A stretch of 64,000 nucleotides of DNA from Membranihabitans marinus (GTDB lineage: Bacteria > Bacteroidota > Bacteroidia > Chitinophagales > Saprospiraceae): contig NZ_JAHVHU010000018.1 of assembly GCF_019802045.1 (NCBI RefSeq), positions 1 through 64,000 of the forward strand. The letters are read 5' to 3'. A program made the position numbers and the translations under genes. The notes beneath the pieces were generated by a model. The model was not told where the DNA came from, ran no database searches, and was given only the letters and a program-made list of their open reading frames with translations. This document shows, piece after piece, positions 53,996-63,095 of the stretch. Position 1 is the stretch's first letter; every line of letters starts with the position of its first letter.

Positions 53996-55282
53996 CTAGT
54001 TTATCCGACGGTACTCAAAATCTTTAAAAGATATGATATCGACATGGTCATTGGAGATATACGGCTGACCTTCATCCGATATTCGCTCTCGGAAATTATA
54101 TCTAAAAAAGCAATCCCGGCAATTTGTATTAATTACTTCATCCGTCAGTTTCCGATTTTCTGAAGATAACCAATCCATCATCATCAGAAAAATATCGTGT
54201 CCGTAGTATACATCCTCATTAGCAAAGTAACTGTATTTATTCATAAATTCGGATTCAAACCGCTGAAATGCCCGACTTTTGGTATCGATAAACCGTGAAC
54301 TGGTGAAATGCAGATTCATTCCACTAAATTGACTAAAATTGATGTGGTCATTGTCCATCCAGGGAGAAAGTACGAATACAGAGATGCTCCTTCCTCTTCT
54401 AGCCGCATTAATCGAAGAGAGCAAAGATAAAAAGTAGGCCTCATCAGACGAACGCCAACTCGGAATAATAATAGCTTTTACATTTTTACTAGCCATTAAC
54501 TGGGTCAGTTCGTTAATATCTTCTTTGGGATTGGAGGAAGTAAAATACTCTTCCAGATTAGTTGTATTTTTCTTGAGAATACGCACCAGGTCAGCTTCTT
54601 TTTTATGGCTTAGAATCAGGGTTTGCTCCACACCATATTCCCGGGCTGTCCAATCGACCATACCGCTCAAATGTGATTCAAGACCAGGGTTTAACTGCAC
54701 ATATTTAGGAAATTTATGGATGTCCGGACTGGTGTTCCACGGCGACAAAACGGTGGCTCCGCTACTCTGAGTTAGCTCGATCACGTTGTTTACATCTGTG
54801 GTAGAATACGGTGATATTACCAGATCAAATTCTGGGGTAGCCAATATTTTGCGCAGTGCTTCTGGTCTGGTATCGAGCCGTGCTACATCAAAAGTAGTAA
54901 CTCGAATGTTAACCGAAGGATGGGCAGAATTCGCTGCCATCTTTAAACCTGCATAGAACGACTGCCCCTTATTTTTATGTGCACCACCAAAAGGAAGCAA
55001 GCACAAGACATCGTATATATCCTGCTTTTCACCGACCTTATCAGGATAATCCTTGATCACTTCTTCCAGATCTGTCACGTCCTCCCATTCGATTTCCTGA
55101 ATAACCACCTTCTCTTCCTCCTTGGGTCTATCCGGACGGGTCTTTTCTTTTTTTCCCTGAAACAAGTTCTCTATAAAACCACAACTTTGGACGGAAAATG
55201 CTACAAAGATTAATAGAATTAATCCGGGAACAACAGATTTATTCCCATTCGATGGTTGCAGGTGGCTTTGTACTGATATCAT
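53996..55282 (-). CDS. periplasmic-binding-protein-fold lipoprotein
   Basis: 428-residue protein with an N-terminal lipobox signal ([12 protein letters not shown]) and a type I periplasmic-binding fold (about 90-425; [54 protein letters not shown]). This resembles LivJ/LpoA-type sensors. The first 70 residues after the Cys are charged ([15 protein letters not shown]), a linker. The only start codon in reach is ATG 55282, so the gene overlaps guaA by 44 bp, and no later ATG/GTG/TTG fits before the lipobox. Its role is unknown; it lies at the end of the guaA operon. Confidence 0.75.
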   Translation of the reverse strand: MISVQSHLQPSNGNKSVVPGLILLIFVAFSVQSCGFIENLFQGKKEKTRPDRPKEEEKVVIQEIEWEDVTDLEEVIKDYPDKVGEKQDIYDVLCLLPFGGAHKNKGQSFYAGLKMAANSAHPSVNIRVTTFDVARLDTRPEALRKILATPEFDLVISPYSTTDVNNVIELTQSSGATVLSPWNTSPDIHKFPKYVQLNPGLESHLSGMVDWTAREYGVEQTLILSHKKEADLVRILKKNTTNLEEYFTSSNPKEDINELTQLMASKNVKAIIIPSWRSSDEAYFLSLLSSINAARRGRSISVFVLSPWMDNDHINFSQFSGMNLHFTSSRFIDTKSRAFQRFESEFMNKYSYFANEDVYYGHDIFLMMMDWLSSENRKLTDEVINTNCRDCFFRYNFRERISDEGQPYISNDHVDIISFKDFEYRRIN

Positions 55283-56771
55283 AAACTACTCGATTAATCC
55301 CTTTAACTTTATTAATAATATCACTGGAGATCTTACCCAGTAAATCATAGGGTATATGTGTCCAGTTCGCGGTCATCCCATCCAGGCTATTCACAGCCCG
55401 CAGCGCGACAGTTCCTTCGTAGGTTCTTTCGTCTCCCATCACACCGACGGACTGGACCGGAAGGAGAATAACGCCGGCTTGCCATATTTTATCATACCAA
55501 CCAGCATTTCGCAGGTGTGATATATAAATCGCATCGGCATTCTGAAGAATCCGCACCCGTTCGGGTGTAATTTCTCCAAGAATACGTATACCCAGTCCCG
55601 GACCGGGAAAAGGATGCCGCTTTAGTATCGGAGCTGGTATCCCCAGTTCTTCGCCCACGTTTCGCACTTCATCTTTAAACAACGAACGAAGTGGTTCAAT
55701 AATTTTTAAATGCAGTTTTTCTGGCAATCCACCCACATTGTGATGCGATTTGATCGTCACTGATGGACCGTGCACTGAAAATGATTCAATGACATCAGGA
55801 TAGATGGTGCCTTGTCCCAGCCATTTGGCTTCCGGGAATTTTTTGGCTTCTCTTTCGAATACATCGATAAACACTTTCCCGATTGCTTTTCGTTTGGATT
55901 CCGGATCGGTGATCCCTGCCAATGCATCATAAAATTCCTGTTCTGCCCGTACTCCGATGATATGAAGTCCCATTTCTTTGTAGCTTTCCAGGACTTCTTC
56001 AAATTCATTTTTCCGCAGCAAACCATTATCAACAAAAATACATATCAGATTCTGGCCAATCGCCTGATGTAAAAGGCCGGCCGCGACCGATGAATCCACG
56101 CCCCCGCTCAAACCAAGTATGACATGTTCTTCTCCCACCTCCTGCCGGATAAAATCGACCGCATCCTCCACAAACCGGGACGGAGTCCAGTCTGGCGTTA
56201 AACCGGCGATGTGAATCAGAAAATTCTCCAGAAACAATGCACCTTGCTCACTGTGTGTTACTTCAGGATGAAATTGGAATCCATACACAGGGTTGTTAAA
56301 CTCTTCTTCTTTTCCTTTGAATACCGCTATACCGACATCTTGGGTAGTTGCCACGGGCAGGAAGGCATCGGGCAGTTTGCAAATGGTATCTCCATGCGAC
56401 ATCCATACAGGGCTTCGTTCCTGGATTCCATCCAGTATCGGGTCTTCCGGTGCTGCAAATTTTGTCAATTCAGCTCGGCCATATTCTCGACTGTCTGACT
56501 GTTCAACCGAACCACCCAAGGTATGTGCCAGATATTGTGCTCCATAGCATATGCCCAACACAGGTGCATGGTCCAGCAATCGGTCTAAATCGACGTGCAG
56601 TGCTTGCGGGTCCAACACGGAAAACGGACTTCCCGATAGAATAACAGCTTCGACCTGATCATTAAGTTCAAAGTCATTGTAGGGTTTTATCTCACAATAT
56701 AGGTTCAGTTCTCTGACACGACGTGCAATCAACTGAGTCACCTGGGAGCCAAAATCTAAAACTAATACCAC
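55239..56771 (-). CDS. guaA: GMP synthase (glutamine-hydrolysing)
   Basis: 510-residue bifunctional enzyme that aminates XMP to GMP. N-terminal class I glutamine amidotransferase with nucleophile C75 in [24 protein letters not shown], and [13 protein letters not shown]. The ATP-pyrophosphatase has the PP-loop [14 protein letters not shown] (about 218-231). The C-terminal dimerisation domain ends [14 protein letters not shown]. The length is standard. Upstream nusB ends 10 bp before the guaA start, so the genes form an operon. Confidence 0.97.
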   Translation of the reverse strand: MVLVLDFGSQVTQLIARRVRELNLYCEIKPYNDFELNDQVEAVILSGSPFSVLDPQALHVDLDRLLDHAPVLGICYGAQYLAHTLGGSVEQSDSREYGRAELTKFAAPEDPILDGIQERSPVWMSHGDTICKLPDAFLPVATTQDVGIAVFKGKEEEFNNPVYGFQFHPEVTHSEQGALFLENFLIHIAGLTPDWTPSRFVEDAVDFIRQEVGEEHVILGLSGGVDSSVAAGLLHQAIGQNLICIFVDNGLLRKNEFEEVLESYKEMGLHIIGVRAEQEFYDALAGITDPESKRKAIGKVFIDVFEREAKKFPEAKWLGQGTIYPDVIESFSVHGPSVTIKSHHNVGGLPEKLHLKIIEPLRSLFKDEVRNVGEELGIPAPILKRHPFPGPGLGIRILGEITPERVRILQNADAIYISHLRNAGWYDKIWQAGVILLPVQSVGVMGDERTYEGTVALRAVNSLDGMTANWTHIPYDLLGKISSDIINKVKGINRVVYDISTKPPATIEWE

Positions 56772-56781
56772 AACTAAAATT

Positions 56782-57714
56782 TTATTGTATTAGGCCTCGC
56801 CCTGTCTTTCGGACTACATCGGAAGCCACTAAATCTTTGAGTAAGGCATCAAGAATGCCATTTAAAAAATCTTTACTTTTATCGGTACTGTACATTTTTG
56901 CAATGTCCACGTATTCATTGATCGTAACCTTGGTCGGAATCGACGGAAATTTTAGAAACTCCGATAGGGCCATCTTGATCAGAACACGATCTACGGTAGC
57001 AATACGCTCTATCTCCCAATTCTGCAGAAAGGGAATCAGCTGTTTATCGTAGTCTTCAAAATGTTCCACGATGTCTTCCAACAGGGTCTGACCAAACTCT
57101 TCCACCGTTTCATAATCGGGCTTATATTGCTTTAACAATTCTTCATCATCGACGATTCCTTTAATCAATCGCTTCAAAAATCCCTTGACCAGCGAATCAT
57201 CATCGATCCAGTTGGGGTACGCATCGTAGACCAGTTCAATATACAGGTAATGACTGCACAAGAATTTCCACAATTCCAGCACGATCGTAATATGGTCTTC
57301 CACCTGGGGATCTTTGATATCCAGATAATTCAGATATTCCGGGGTTTTGGAGAATTCGAGATATATCTTTTTGGCTTGGGTCGCATCGAGGTATTGGTTG
57401 AATGAGTCCTTATTATAATCCCGATAGGTCGCATTCGCCTCAAGAGCTGAAATTACAGGATTCTCATACAACATTGGTCGAAATGCCCGGTCATTCTCAG
57501 TAGGGAGGTGTTTGCCTTTCCGCCAATTTTTGTCATTGACTGACATTGCACATATCTGTATGATATTGCGCGTGTTAAAAATCAAAAGCTCATAAGAAGT
57601 TGCAACGTGTTGTTTGTAGTTCCGGACCACATTTCGCTCGCTTAGTTCCTTATCCTGAAACCAGCTGTATACGGACTGCATGACTTTTATACGAATGTTT
57701 CGTCTGCTTAGCAT
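56782..57714 (-). CDS. nusB: transcription antitermination factor NusB, long Bacteroidota form
   Basis: About 310 residues when started at [18 protein letters not shown] (57714), one base after the stop of the BT_3928 gene. The longer open frame to 57750 overlaps that gene. The C-terminal half carries the NusB core ([60 protein letters not shown]). The N-terminal extension of about 150 residues is characteristic of Bacteroidota. NusB acts in rRNA transcription antitermination. Confidence 0.93.
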   Translation of the reverse strand: MLSRRNIRIKVMQSVYSWFQDKELSERNVVRNYKQHVATSYELLIFNTRNIIQICAMSVNDKNWRKGKHLPTENDRAFRPMLYENPVISALEANATYRDYNKDSFNQYLDATQAKKIYLEFSKTPEYLNYLDIKDPQVEDHITIVLELWKFLCSHYLYIELVYDAYPNWIDDDSLVKGFLKRLIKGIVDDEELLKQYKPDYETVEEFGQTLLEDIVEHFEDYDKQLIPFLQNWEIERIATVDRVLIKMALSEFLKFPSIPTKVTINEYVDIAKMYSTDKSKDFLNGILDALLKDLVASDVVRKTGRGLIQ

Positions 57715-57715
57715 A

Positions 57716-59185
57716 TCATTGTTGTTTTTGGATGGTTTGACGCAGATCATCGATTGTGAAACTATTGAAGTGCCATTTTTCGAGAATCACTCCATTGCGT
57801 ACCAACAAAAAACCAGGATTGGAACGAATGATCGTTTTAAGTAATATTTCATCAGCTGTGCCCATGTACAGTTCGCCCCCGACCGCTTCGTTAAGATCGA
57901 GAACAGCCTGTTGTCCTGCTCCACCTATGGCCACATAGGTCTTATAGCCCAGTTCATTCATCAACTTTTCTGCAGGAAGTACTTTTTGTTTATAGCGTTC
58001 CAGAACATCCCGCGACCACACATATTTTTCGTATTCACGTTCGGCCGGAATCTGGCTCACAATCGTCCGGGTACCGGTGTCCGTCTCCATAAATACGGTA
58101 TCCGTGCGTACCAATGTTTCTATTTTTGTTTCCGTCCCAGAGGGGCTCAAAACAGGCGAAATCACCCATAAATTGAAATTGGAATCCTGAAGCATCTCAT
58201 AAGCCATGTCCGAATTATCGACCCCGGTGATGATAAAATCAGACACTTTCGTCGGCTCGATGGTCGGTTCAGTTTTGATCTGATCATATTCCCATTCAGA
58301 TTTGGGGTACTTTTTAAAGTCTTTGAGGAACTCATCCATGGTGACCTCTTTCGTCTCCCCCGTGATGGTATTTGTAAGTTTGTACCCGAGCACTTCAATC
58401 TCACTCATCGCCTGCTCTTCCAATTCCTTTGTAGTACGAACATCAGTGCCTTCTTTGAAAGGACGGAAATCAAACAAAGGCAATATGGCCGTACTGCTGT
58501 AATAGGTAAACACCAGCATAAGTAATGTAAAAACAGATGTGGCCAGCAATCGCACATTTGGCGTCCACCACTGATACATGCGGCGATGAAAAACAACAAA
58601 AACAATGGCTGGAATAAGAAGAAAAATATCTTTCAAAAAAGAAGTCAACGGACTGAGTTTTAAGAAATCACCAAAACAGCCGCAATCCGACACTTCCATC
58701 TGGCCTTCCACCCAGGGGCCCCACTTGGAAAACTCAAAAAATGTAGCTTCAGGCGGAACATATCCAGTCAGATAAGTAAAGCCTGTCAATACCGTAAAAA
58801 ATGCCACGAGCAACAGAAAAACCCAGGAAATCAGCTTATTTCTCGCACCGATCAGGAGCATAAAACCCACGACCAATTCCAACACAATGACTAAAACCGA
58901 AACCGCTACGCCGTGATGTGCCAACAAATCCCACAGTCCGTCCAAAAACTGAAAGGGTGTTCCCGCCAGATGTTTAGAGAAAGCATGAAAGTAGTCTGTC
59001 ATCTTATACGAGGTCCCCAAAGGATCGATAGCCTTCACAAAACCGGAAATAAGGAAAAACACACCACTAAATGACTGGAGAAACGAAAGTGCCCAATACC
59101 GTGTTCTGTGGAATACCAAACCATTGAGTAGGGTGATGAATAACGCAATGGCCGTGATAATGATCAATAATACTGATAGTGTCAT
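57716..59185 (-). CDS. BT_3928 family DoxX-like membrane protein
   Basis: 489-residue inner-membrane protein of the BT_3928 family. Five or six N-terminal helices of DoxX type (GVFFLISGFVKAIDPLGTSY, VLELVVGFMLLIGARN, DCGCFGDFLKLS with a CxCF site) fill about 1-240. A C-terminal soluble part (about 250-489) contains a thioredoxin-like region with a degenerate motif. The role is unknown. The pairing with nusB and guaA is typical of the phylum. It is the first gene of the operon, preceded by a consensus -7 box and a 20-bp perfect palindrome. Confidence 0.82.
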   Translation of the reverse strand: MTLSVLLIIITAIALFITLLNGLVFHRTRYWALSFLQSFSGVFFLISGFVKAIDPLGTSYKMTDYFHAFSKHLAGTPFQFLDGLWDLLAHHGVAVSVLVIVLELVVGFMLLIGARNKLISWVFLLLVAFFTVLTGFTYLTGYVPPEATFFEFSKWGPWVEGQMEVSDCGCFGDFLKLSPLTSFLKDIFLLIPAIVFVVFHRRMYQWWTPNVRLLATSVFTLLMLVFTYYSSTAILPLFDFRPFKEGTDVRTTKELEEQAMSEIEVLGYKLTNTITGETKEVTMDEFLKDFKKYPKSEWEYDQIKTEPTIEPTKVSDFIITGVDNSDMAYEMLQDSNFNLWVISPVLSPSGTETKIETLVRTDTVFMETDTGTRTIVSQIPAEREYEKYVWSRDVLERYKQKVLPAEKLMNELGYKTYVAIGGAGQQAVLDLNEAVGGELYMGTADEILLKTIIRSNPGFLLVRNGVILEKWHFNSFTIDDLRQTIQKQQ

Positions 59186-59225
59186 ATGTTAAAATACGCG
59201 TTCGTATGTAAGGTCAAAATGACGC

Positions 59226-59245
59226 ATACCCGAAATTTCGGGTAT
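59226..59245. promoter_or_regulatory. perfect 20-bp palindrome in the leader of the BT_3928-nusB-guaA operon
   Basis: ATACCCGAAATTTCGGGTAT is a 20-of-20 dyad. It lies 10 bp downstream of the TATCTTTG box (59256-59263) and 40 bp before the start codon at 59185, so it covers the transcription start region. It may be an operator, or a 5'-leader hairpin. Confidence 0.5.
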
Positions 59246-59255
59246 AATTAAAGTG

Positions 59256-59263
59256 CAAAGATA
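59256..59263 (-). promoter_or_regulatory. -7 promoter box of the BT_3928-nusB-guaA operon
   Basis: On the minus strand TATCTTTG fits TAnnTTTG exactly, 70 bp before the first start codon (59185). The -33 TTG is not obvious. Confidence 0.55.
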
Positions 59264-59378
59264 ACTTTTGTATCCATAGTATAGCGGTATGAACATGATT
59301 TTTTTGTGGAACCTTATTCCTTGGCTATTATCAGCAATATTCCTATTTTCCCGCTCATAAAAATGCTGTACAACACAC

Positions 59379-60065
59379 ATGGCTGATCAAGAATTCTCCT
59401 ATCGTACTCTTCAGGGTGGCAGCGAGTCCCTCGTGAAGGACAAAGGGTCAAAGTTCCTGGGGTACGCCCGGTCTGTAGTCTCCGAACAAGAGGCCGACGA
59501 TTTTCTCACAGAAATCAGATCGATCCACCCCAAAGCACGCCACCATTGTTATGCGTGGCGGATCATGTCGAAGGCAGACTCGTCACCTTCGGAACCTGTC
59601 GAATGGTCCAACGATGACGGAGAACCATCCGGTACGGCCGGTCGGCCCATTCTCGGTCAGCTGATCAAAGCAGATGTGACCAATGCCATGATCATCGTAG
59701 TCCGCTATTTCGGGGGCACCCTGCTCGGCACTTCCGGGTTAATCCAGGCCTATAAAGCCTGTGCTGAAGCAGTGCTAGAAAATGCTCAGATTATACGAAT
59801 CATCGAGAAGGAGACCTGGCAGATCGAGTTGGATTTTGGAATCGTCCATCTGCTGGAAGAATGGGCGCCCAAAACCGGGTTTGAAATACTGGAGCGGGAA
59901 CACCACAGCGTGCGAATGGTGTATACGATGGAAATCGAAAAAAGGAAATCAGATGCCGGACGGAAGGAGTTAATCGCTAAGCTGCTGGATGTATACCCGG
60001 CAGAAGTAAATATGGAGAAACTGCAATATGAGACTTTTCAGTTGAGACTTTATTCTTCAAACTGA
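59379..60065 (+). CDS. YigZ family protein (IMPACT domain)
   Basis: 228-residue protein with an N-terminal UPF0029/IMPACT domain (SKFLGYARSV, ARHHCYAWRI, SNDDGEPSGTAGRPILGQL, VVRYFGGTLLGTSGLIQAY) and a C-terminal DUF1949-like ferredoxin-type domain (about 140-225). The eukaryotic relative IMPACT binds GCN1; in bacteria YigZ proteins have no settled role. It is complete and monocistronic, divergent from the BT_3928 operon. Confidence 0.92.
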   Translation: MADQEFSYRTLQGGSESLVKDKGSKFLGYARSVVSEQEADDFLTEIRSIHPKARHHCYAWRIMSKADSSPSEPVEWSNDDGEPSGTAGRPILGQLIKADVTNAMIIVVRYFGGTLLGTSGLIQAYKACAEAVLENAQIIRIIEKETWQIELDFGIVHLLEEWAPKTGFEILEREHHSVRMVYTMEIEKRKSDAGRKELIAKLLDVYPAEVNMEKLQYETFQLRLYSSN

Positions 60066-60183
60066 CAACCCCTGATTAGCTCAATTTTTCAGGTATTTGA
60101 TAATTCACAAAAATATATTCTAGTGCGGCAAGAACAAAGTTCATAAGGCTATTTTTAGATTTTATTCTTGTGTATGCAAAATA

Positions 60184-60359
60184 CTGTCCTGAAAGGACAG
60201 CGGTGATTTAGCGATGGGTGCAACCCATCGTAAATTGCATAATAAATTGAGTCCTGTAAGGACGATGCATAAATCATCGCCCTTTCAGGGCTCAATACTA
60301 TATGCAAAACCAACCGATGGGCTTTACCCATCGCTGTAGCATCATCGTCCTTTCAGGAC
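60184..60359. repeat. 176-bp BIME-like cluster of six hairpins
   Basis: Palindromes CTGTCCTGAAAGGACAG (60184-60200), CGATGGGTGCAACCCATCG (60212-60230), GTCCTGTAAGGAC (60251-60263), GCCCTTTCAGGGC (60279-60291), CGATGGGCTTTACCCATCG (60315-60333) and GTCCTTTCAGGAC (60347-60359) follow each other. The right half aligns with the reverse complement of the left half, so the whole is one large inverted repeat of two units. The gap 60066-60824 has no gene. Its later part holds the dispersed repeat at 60602. Confidence 0.75.
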
Positions 60360-60601
60360 TTTTTATAATAATAATTCTTAAGAATTCATGGCTGTTATTA
60401 ACCATACGAACTTCGTTCCGCTTGCACTAGTGCCTCAAAATCTTAATAGCTATAGTTATATTTCCTCTCGGCTGAGCCGAAAATGATTTTCGCAGAAATA
60501 CTTTCTGACCACGCCGTCGGCTTAATGATATCTGCGTTAATCTGATCTGCAGGAAACAGTGATAACTTTAGGTCGGACAGAGTCTGCGCCGCCTAACCCG
60601 C

Positions 60602-60720
60602 TTTATTCACCACGTCAATCTATCATTACACATAACATGCAGTGTATCAATTCCATAACCCCCAAAATTGGGCATATTACCTAGCCCAATCTTGGGTGAC
60701 GTTTGACTTTTGCGGGCTAA
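60602..60720 (+). repeat. 119-bp dispersed repeat, copy 2
   Basis: This is the ungapped partner of 28068-28186, about 85% identical. Here the hairpins CCCAAAATTGGG and CCCAATCTTGGG are perfect. The unit ends TGACGTTTGACTTTTGCGGG. No transposase remnant follows this copy. Confidence 0.7.
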
Positions 60721-60824
60721 CGGGTGCGATTCCGCCACCCCATCCCTTGTGATTCTGGATAATCCAGGTCAGGAATTAAAACCTCCCCCCAAACACAGAA
60801 TCCAGGTACACCTCACTCAACCAG

Positions 60825-61553
60825 CTAATAAGAAATCACCCCCTGGCAACCAATCCGGTGAATCGTGGCCGTCAACACCTGGTGATACAAGATCTCACCA
60901 TCATTATAACTCCTGTAAATGATATCATAGAGATTATTCGTTTCCAGGTGCTTTGGCACAGAACCAAAGTTTAGGATCTTTTGTAGATCCTTATCATAGA
61001 ACACCACATTTTGATTAGCTTCATTATATTTTGATGGGGTATTTTTCGCACTGAATACGATATAATCACCCACTCCCAACATCCCGGAATACGAATTATT
61101 GATGAAGACGGTTTTCAGATATTTTCCCCTCACATCATAGATATGAATGCTCTTATTCCGGTGATCCGGGAAATATATCTTGTCATCAAGAATGGTAAAA
61201 TCACCAGTCGCGAATATACTGCCTGGTTCTTTTTCTCCGCTGTCCTTGTGCCACAAATATTTCCCTTCCCGGTCAAAAAGCATGAATTTCTTATTTGGAT
61301 ATTCATTCAACACCCCGATATAATCATCAAACAGTTTTGTTTTGTGCCATCCATCGACCAGCGCATCTATATTGGTTTCCAGAGGGATAAAGTGAAGATT
61401 TTTATAAAGATCCGGTGCCAGGATAACCGCAGCATCTTTGGGATCGATCGATATCATAGCTTCCTATTCTGCGTTGGGGAGGGATGAATGATGGTCATCC
61501 CTGCAAGACAGTACCATTAAAATCAAAACCATCGAATAACAGCTAATTTTCAT
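60825..61553 (-). pseudogene. decayed 6-bladed beta-propeller lipoprotein
   Basis: From ATG 61553 the minus strand gives a lipoprotein signal, MKISCYSMVLILMVLSC, then a TAG stop at 61466-61464. It continues in the same frame with EAMISIDPKDAAVILAPDLY and KNLHFIPLETN to 60825, propeller-like strands (KKFMLFDREGKYLW; SIHIYDVRGKYLKTVF). Intact relatives are lipoproteins of about 380 residues with a 6-bladed beta-propeller. Here the reading frame stops after about 240 codons, so the C-terminal part is missing too. The nonsense codon separates the signal from the propeller. Confidence 0.7.
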
Positions 61554-61677
61554 GTTACATTTTCATTTTGTATTTCAAGGATTTGTTCTATGAAAATTTT
61601 AATATAATTGGCGGATCCACTAAATATACTCAAAATAAAGCAATCGTGTTTTCAACTTTTTGCATTATATGTAGGAT

Positions 61678-61984
61678 ATGGTCACCAACGACATACTTTG
61701 GAAGGGTATAATCGAAATGAACTTATGGTACGAGAAAGAAGTTATGAATATATTACCAGATCATACAACCATGGGAATAGAAGAACAAATCTTACAATTA
61801 GCTGAAGAAAAAGGCCTGGAAAAAAGCCTTGAAAAAGGGACGTGTGGAAACAGAGAAAGAACTAAAAACTACAACCACTCGCATCATGCTACGTGAAGGA
61901 TTAGGAATTCCTTTAATTTGTAAAATGCTTGACGTACCAAAGAAATTCGTACTTACTATACAAAAGGATATGGAGTCCAGGTGA
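61678..61984 (+). pseudogene. remnant of an Rpn/PD-(D/E)XK nuclease family transposase
   Basis: MVTNDILWKGIIE resembles the N-terminal motif of Rpn-type recombination-promoting nucleases. It jumps directly to the C-terminal part YEKEVMNILPDHTTMGIEEQ and ILQLAEEKGLEKSLEKG. After a frameshift near 61838 it continues VETEKELKTTTTRIMLREGL and GIPLICKMLDVPKKF to a stop at 61984. The nuclease core is deleted. An 8-bp microsatellite begins 4 bp after the stop. Confidence 0.5.
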
Positions 61985-61988
61985 AATG

Positions 61989-62044
61989 GTTATTGGGTTA
62001 TTGTGTTATTGAGTTATTGAGTTATTGAGTTATTGAGTTATTGA
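61989..62044. repeat. 8-bp tandem repeat (GTTATTGA)n, seven copies
   Basis: Seven units in series: GTTATTGG, GTTATTGT and five exact GTTATTGA. Degenerate GTAACGGATAACG-like copies continue to about 62145. The array lies between the Rpn remnant and the 3' end of msrB. Such arrays can change length by slippage. Confidence 0.8.
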
Positions 62045-62152
62045 GTGAATAACTTTGTAACGGATAACGAAACGAATAGCTTAGTAACTGATAACCAAAT
62101 CACGGGATATCTGTACAACAAATAACTTAATAACCAGTAACGAATAACTGCG

Positions 62153-62662
62153 TCACGGCTTCTCCGCTTCAAACCCCAACGCCGCAGAATTCAGACAATA
62201 ACGGAGTCCGGTCGGTTCTGGCCCGTCATTGAACACATGCCCCAAGTGACCATCACATCGCGCACACAGCACTTCAATGCGCTTCACACCCAAAGAATTG
62301 TCTTCTTTTTCCAGGACATATCCCGGTTTAATCGGCTGGTAAAAGCTCGGCCATCCAGTGCCCGATTTGAACTTGGTCTCCGAACTAAACAAAGGAAGTT
62401 CACAGGCGCCACATACATACGTCCCTTCTTCTTTATTCTTTAGGAGCTTTCCGGTAAATGCCCGCTCCGTTCCCGCTTCACGCATGACAAAATAAGTCAT
62501 TTCAGGGAGCTCCTTTTTCCATTCATCATCCGTCTTTTCAATCTTTTCAATATCAGCCGCTTTTTCATTGAGGAACTCTGATTGTCCGGAAGATGGATTG
62601 CAGCTCATTAGCCCTACTATACTCATTAGGACCACGAAAAAATATGGGTTATTACGATTCAT
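62153..62662 (-). CDS. msrB: peptide-methionine (R)-S-oxide reductase, lipoprotein form
   Basis: 169-residue MsrB that reduces methionine-R-sulfoxide in proteins. An N-terminal lipobox signal ([12 protein letters not shown], Cys21) places it in the periplasm. [12 protein letters not shown], the zinc pairs VCGAC and LCARC, GHLGHVF and the catalytic RYCLNS (Cys near residue 157) are all present. It is one base after the stop of the 143-residue membrane protein gene, so it belongs to the rimO operon. Confidence 0.95.
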   Translation of the reverse strand: MNRNNPYFFVVLMSIVGLMSCNPSSGQSEFLNEKAADIEKIEKTDDEWKKELPEMTYFVMREAGTERAFTGKLLKNKEEGTYVCGACELPLFSSETKFKSGTGWPSFYQPIKPGYVLEKEDNSLGVKRIEVLCARCDGHLGHVFNDGPEPTGLRYCLNSAALGFEAEKP

Positions 62663-62663
62663 A

Positions 62664-63095
62664 TTATTTATTTAAAAAGTCCTCGTCTTTTTTCCTCGAC
62701 CAATTCTCTACCTGTTTGATCAGGGAAGCCACGGAAATAAAAACCAAAAAGGCTATAATCACAAACAAAAACACATTGCGATAGGTTTCCAGATCAAAAA
62801 TATTTTCGCCACTGATCCAAGTAGCTAACAGGACGCCTATGATCACGAGGCCCGCAAACGCCATCAACGTCTTGTTATAGTATTTTCCGGTGTTCTTTGC
62901 ATACAGCAGATTGATCGTAGAGAATATGGAGAACACCATACCGGCCGCCATCATATACACCCAAATATTCAGCAAATCCATTGTTTCACCGGCCATCAAA
63001 ACATAAAGATAGTGGAGAACGAATATGACCAGAAAAACCAGCAGCAAACCGGCAGCCATATAAAATGGATTCTTAAACTTGGCGGTCTCTATCAT
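62664..63095 (-). CDS. four-helix membrane protein of unknown function
   Basis: 143 residues with four predicted helices ([79 protein letters not shown]). I recognise no family. ATG overlaps the rimO stop in ATGA (63092-63095), and msrB follows 1 bp after its stop, so it is translationally coupled to both. Confidence 0.75.
   Translation of the reverse strand: MIETAKFKNPFYMAAGLLLVFLVIFVLHYLYVLMAGETMDLLNIWVYMMAAGMVFSIFSTINLLYAKNTGKYYNKTLMAFAGLVIIGVLLATWISGENIFDLETYRNVFLFVIIAFLVFISVASLIKQVENWSRKKDEDFLNK

Noticed and set aside
60580-60725. Possible integron attC site around GCCTAAC and GGCTAAC
   Set aside because: The two ends are in the same orientation instead of forming RYYYAAC/GTTRRRY partners, no cassette or integrase is present, and the segment is explained as a copy of the 119-bp repeat.
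60710-60922. 70-codon ORF
   Set aside because: Low-complexity Pro/His-rich translation, starting within the 119-bp repeat and overlapping the propeller pseudogene.
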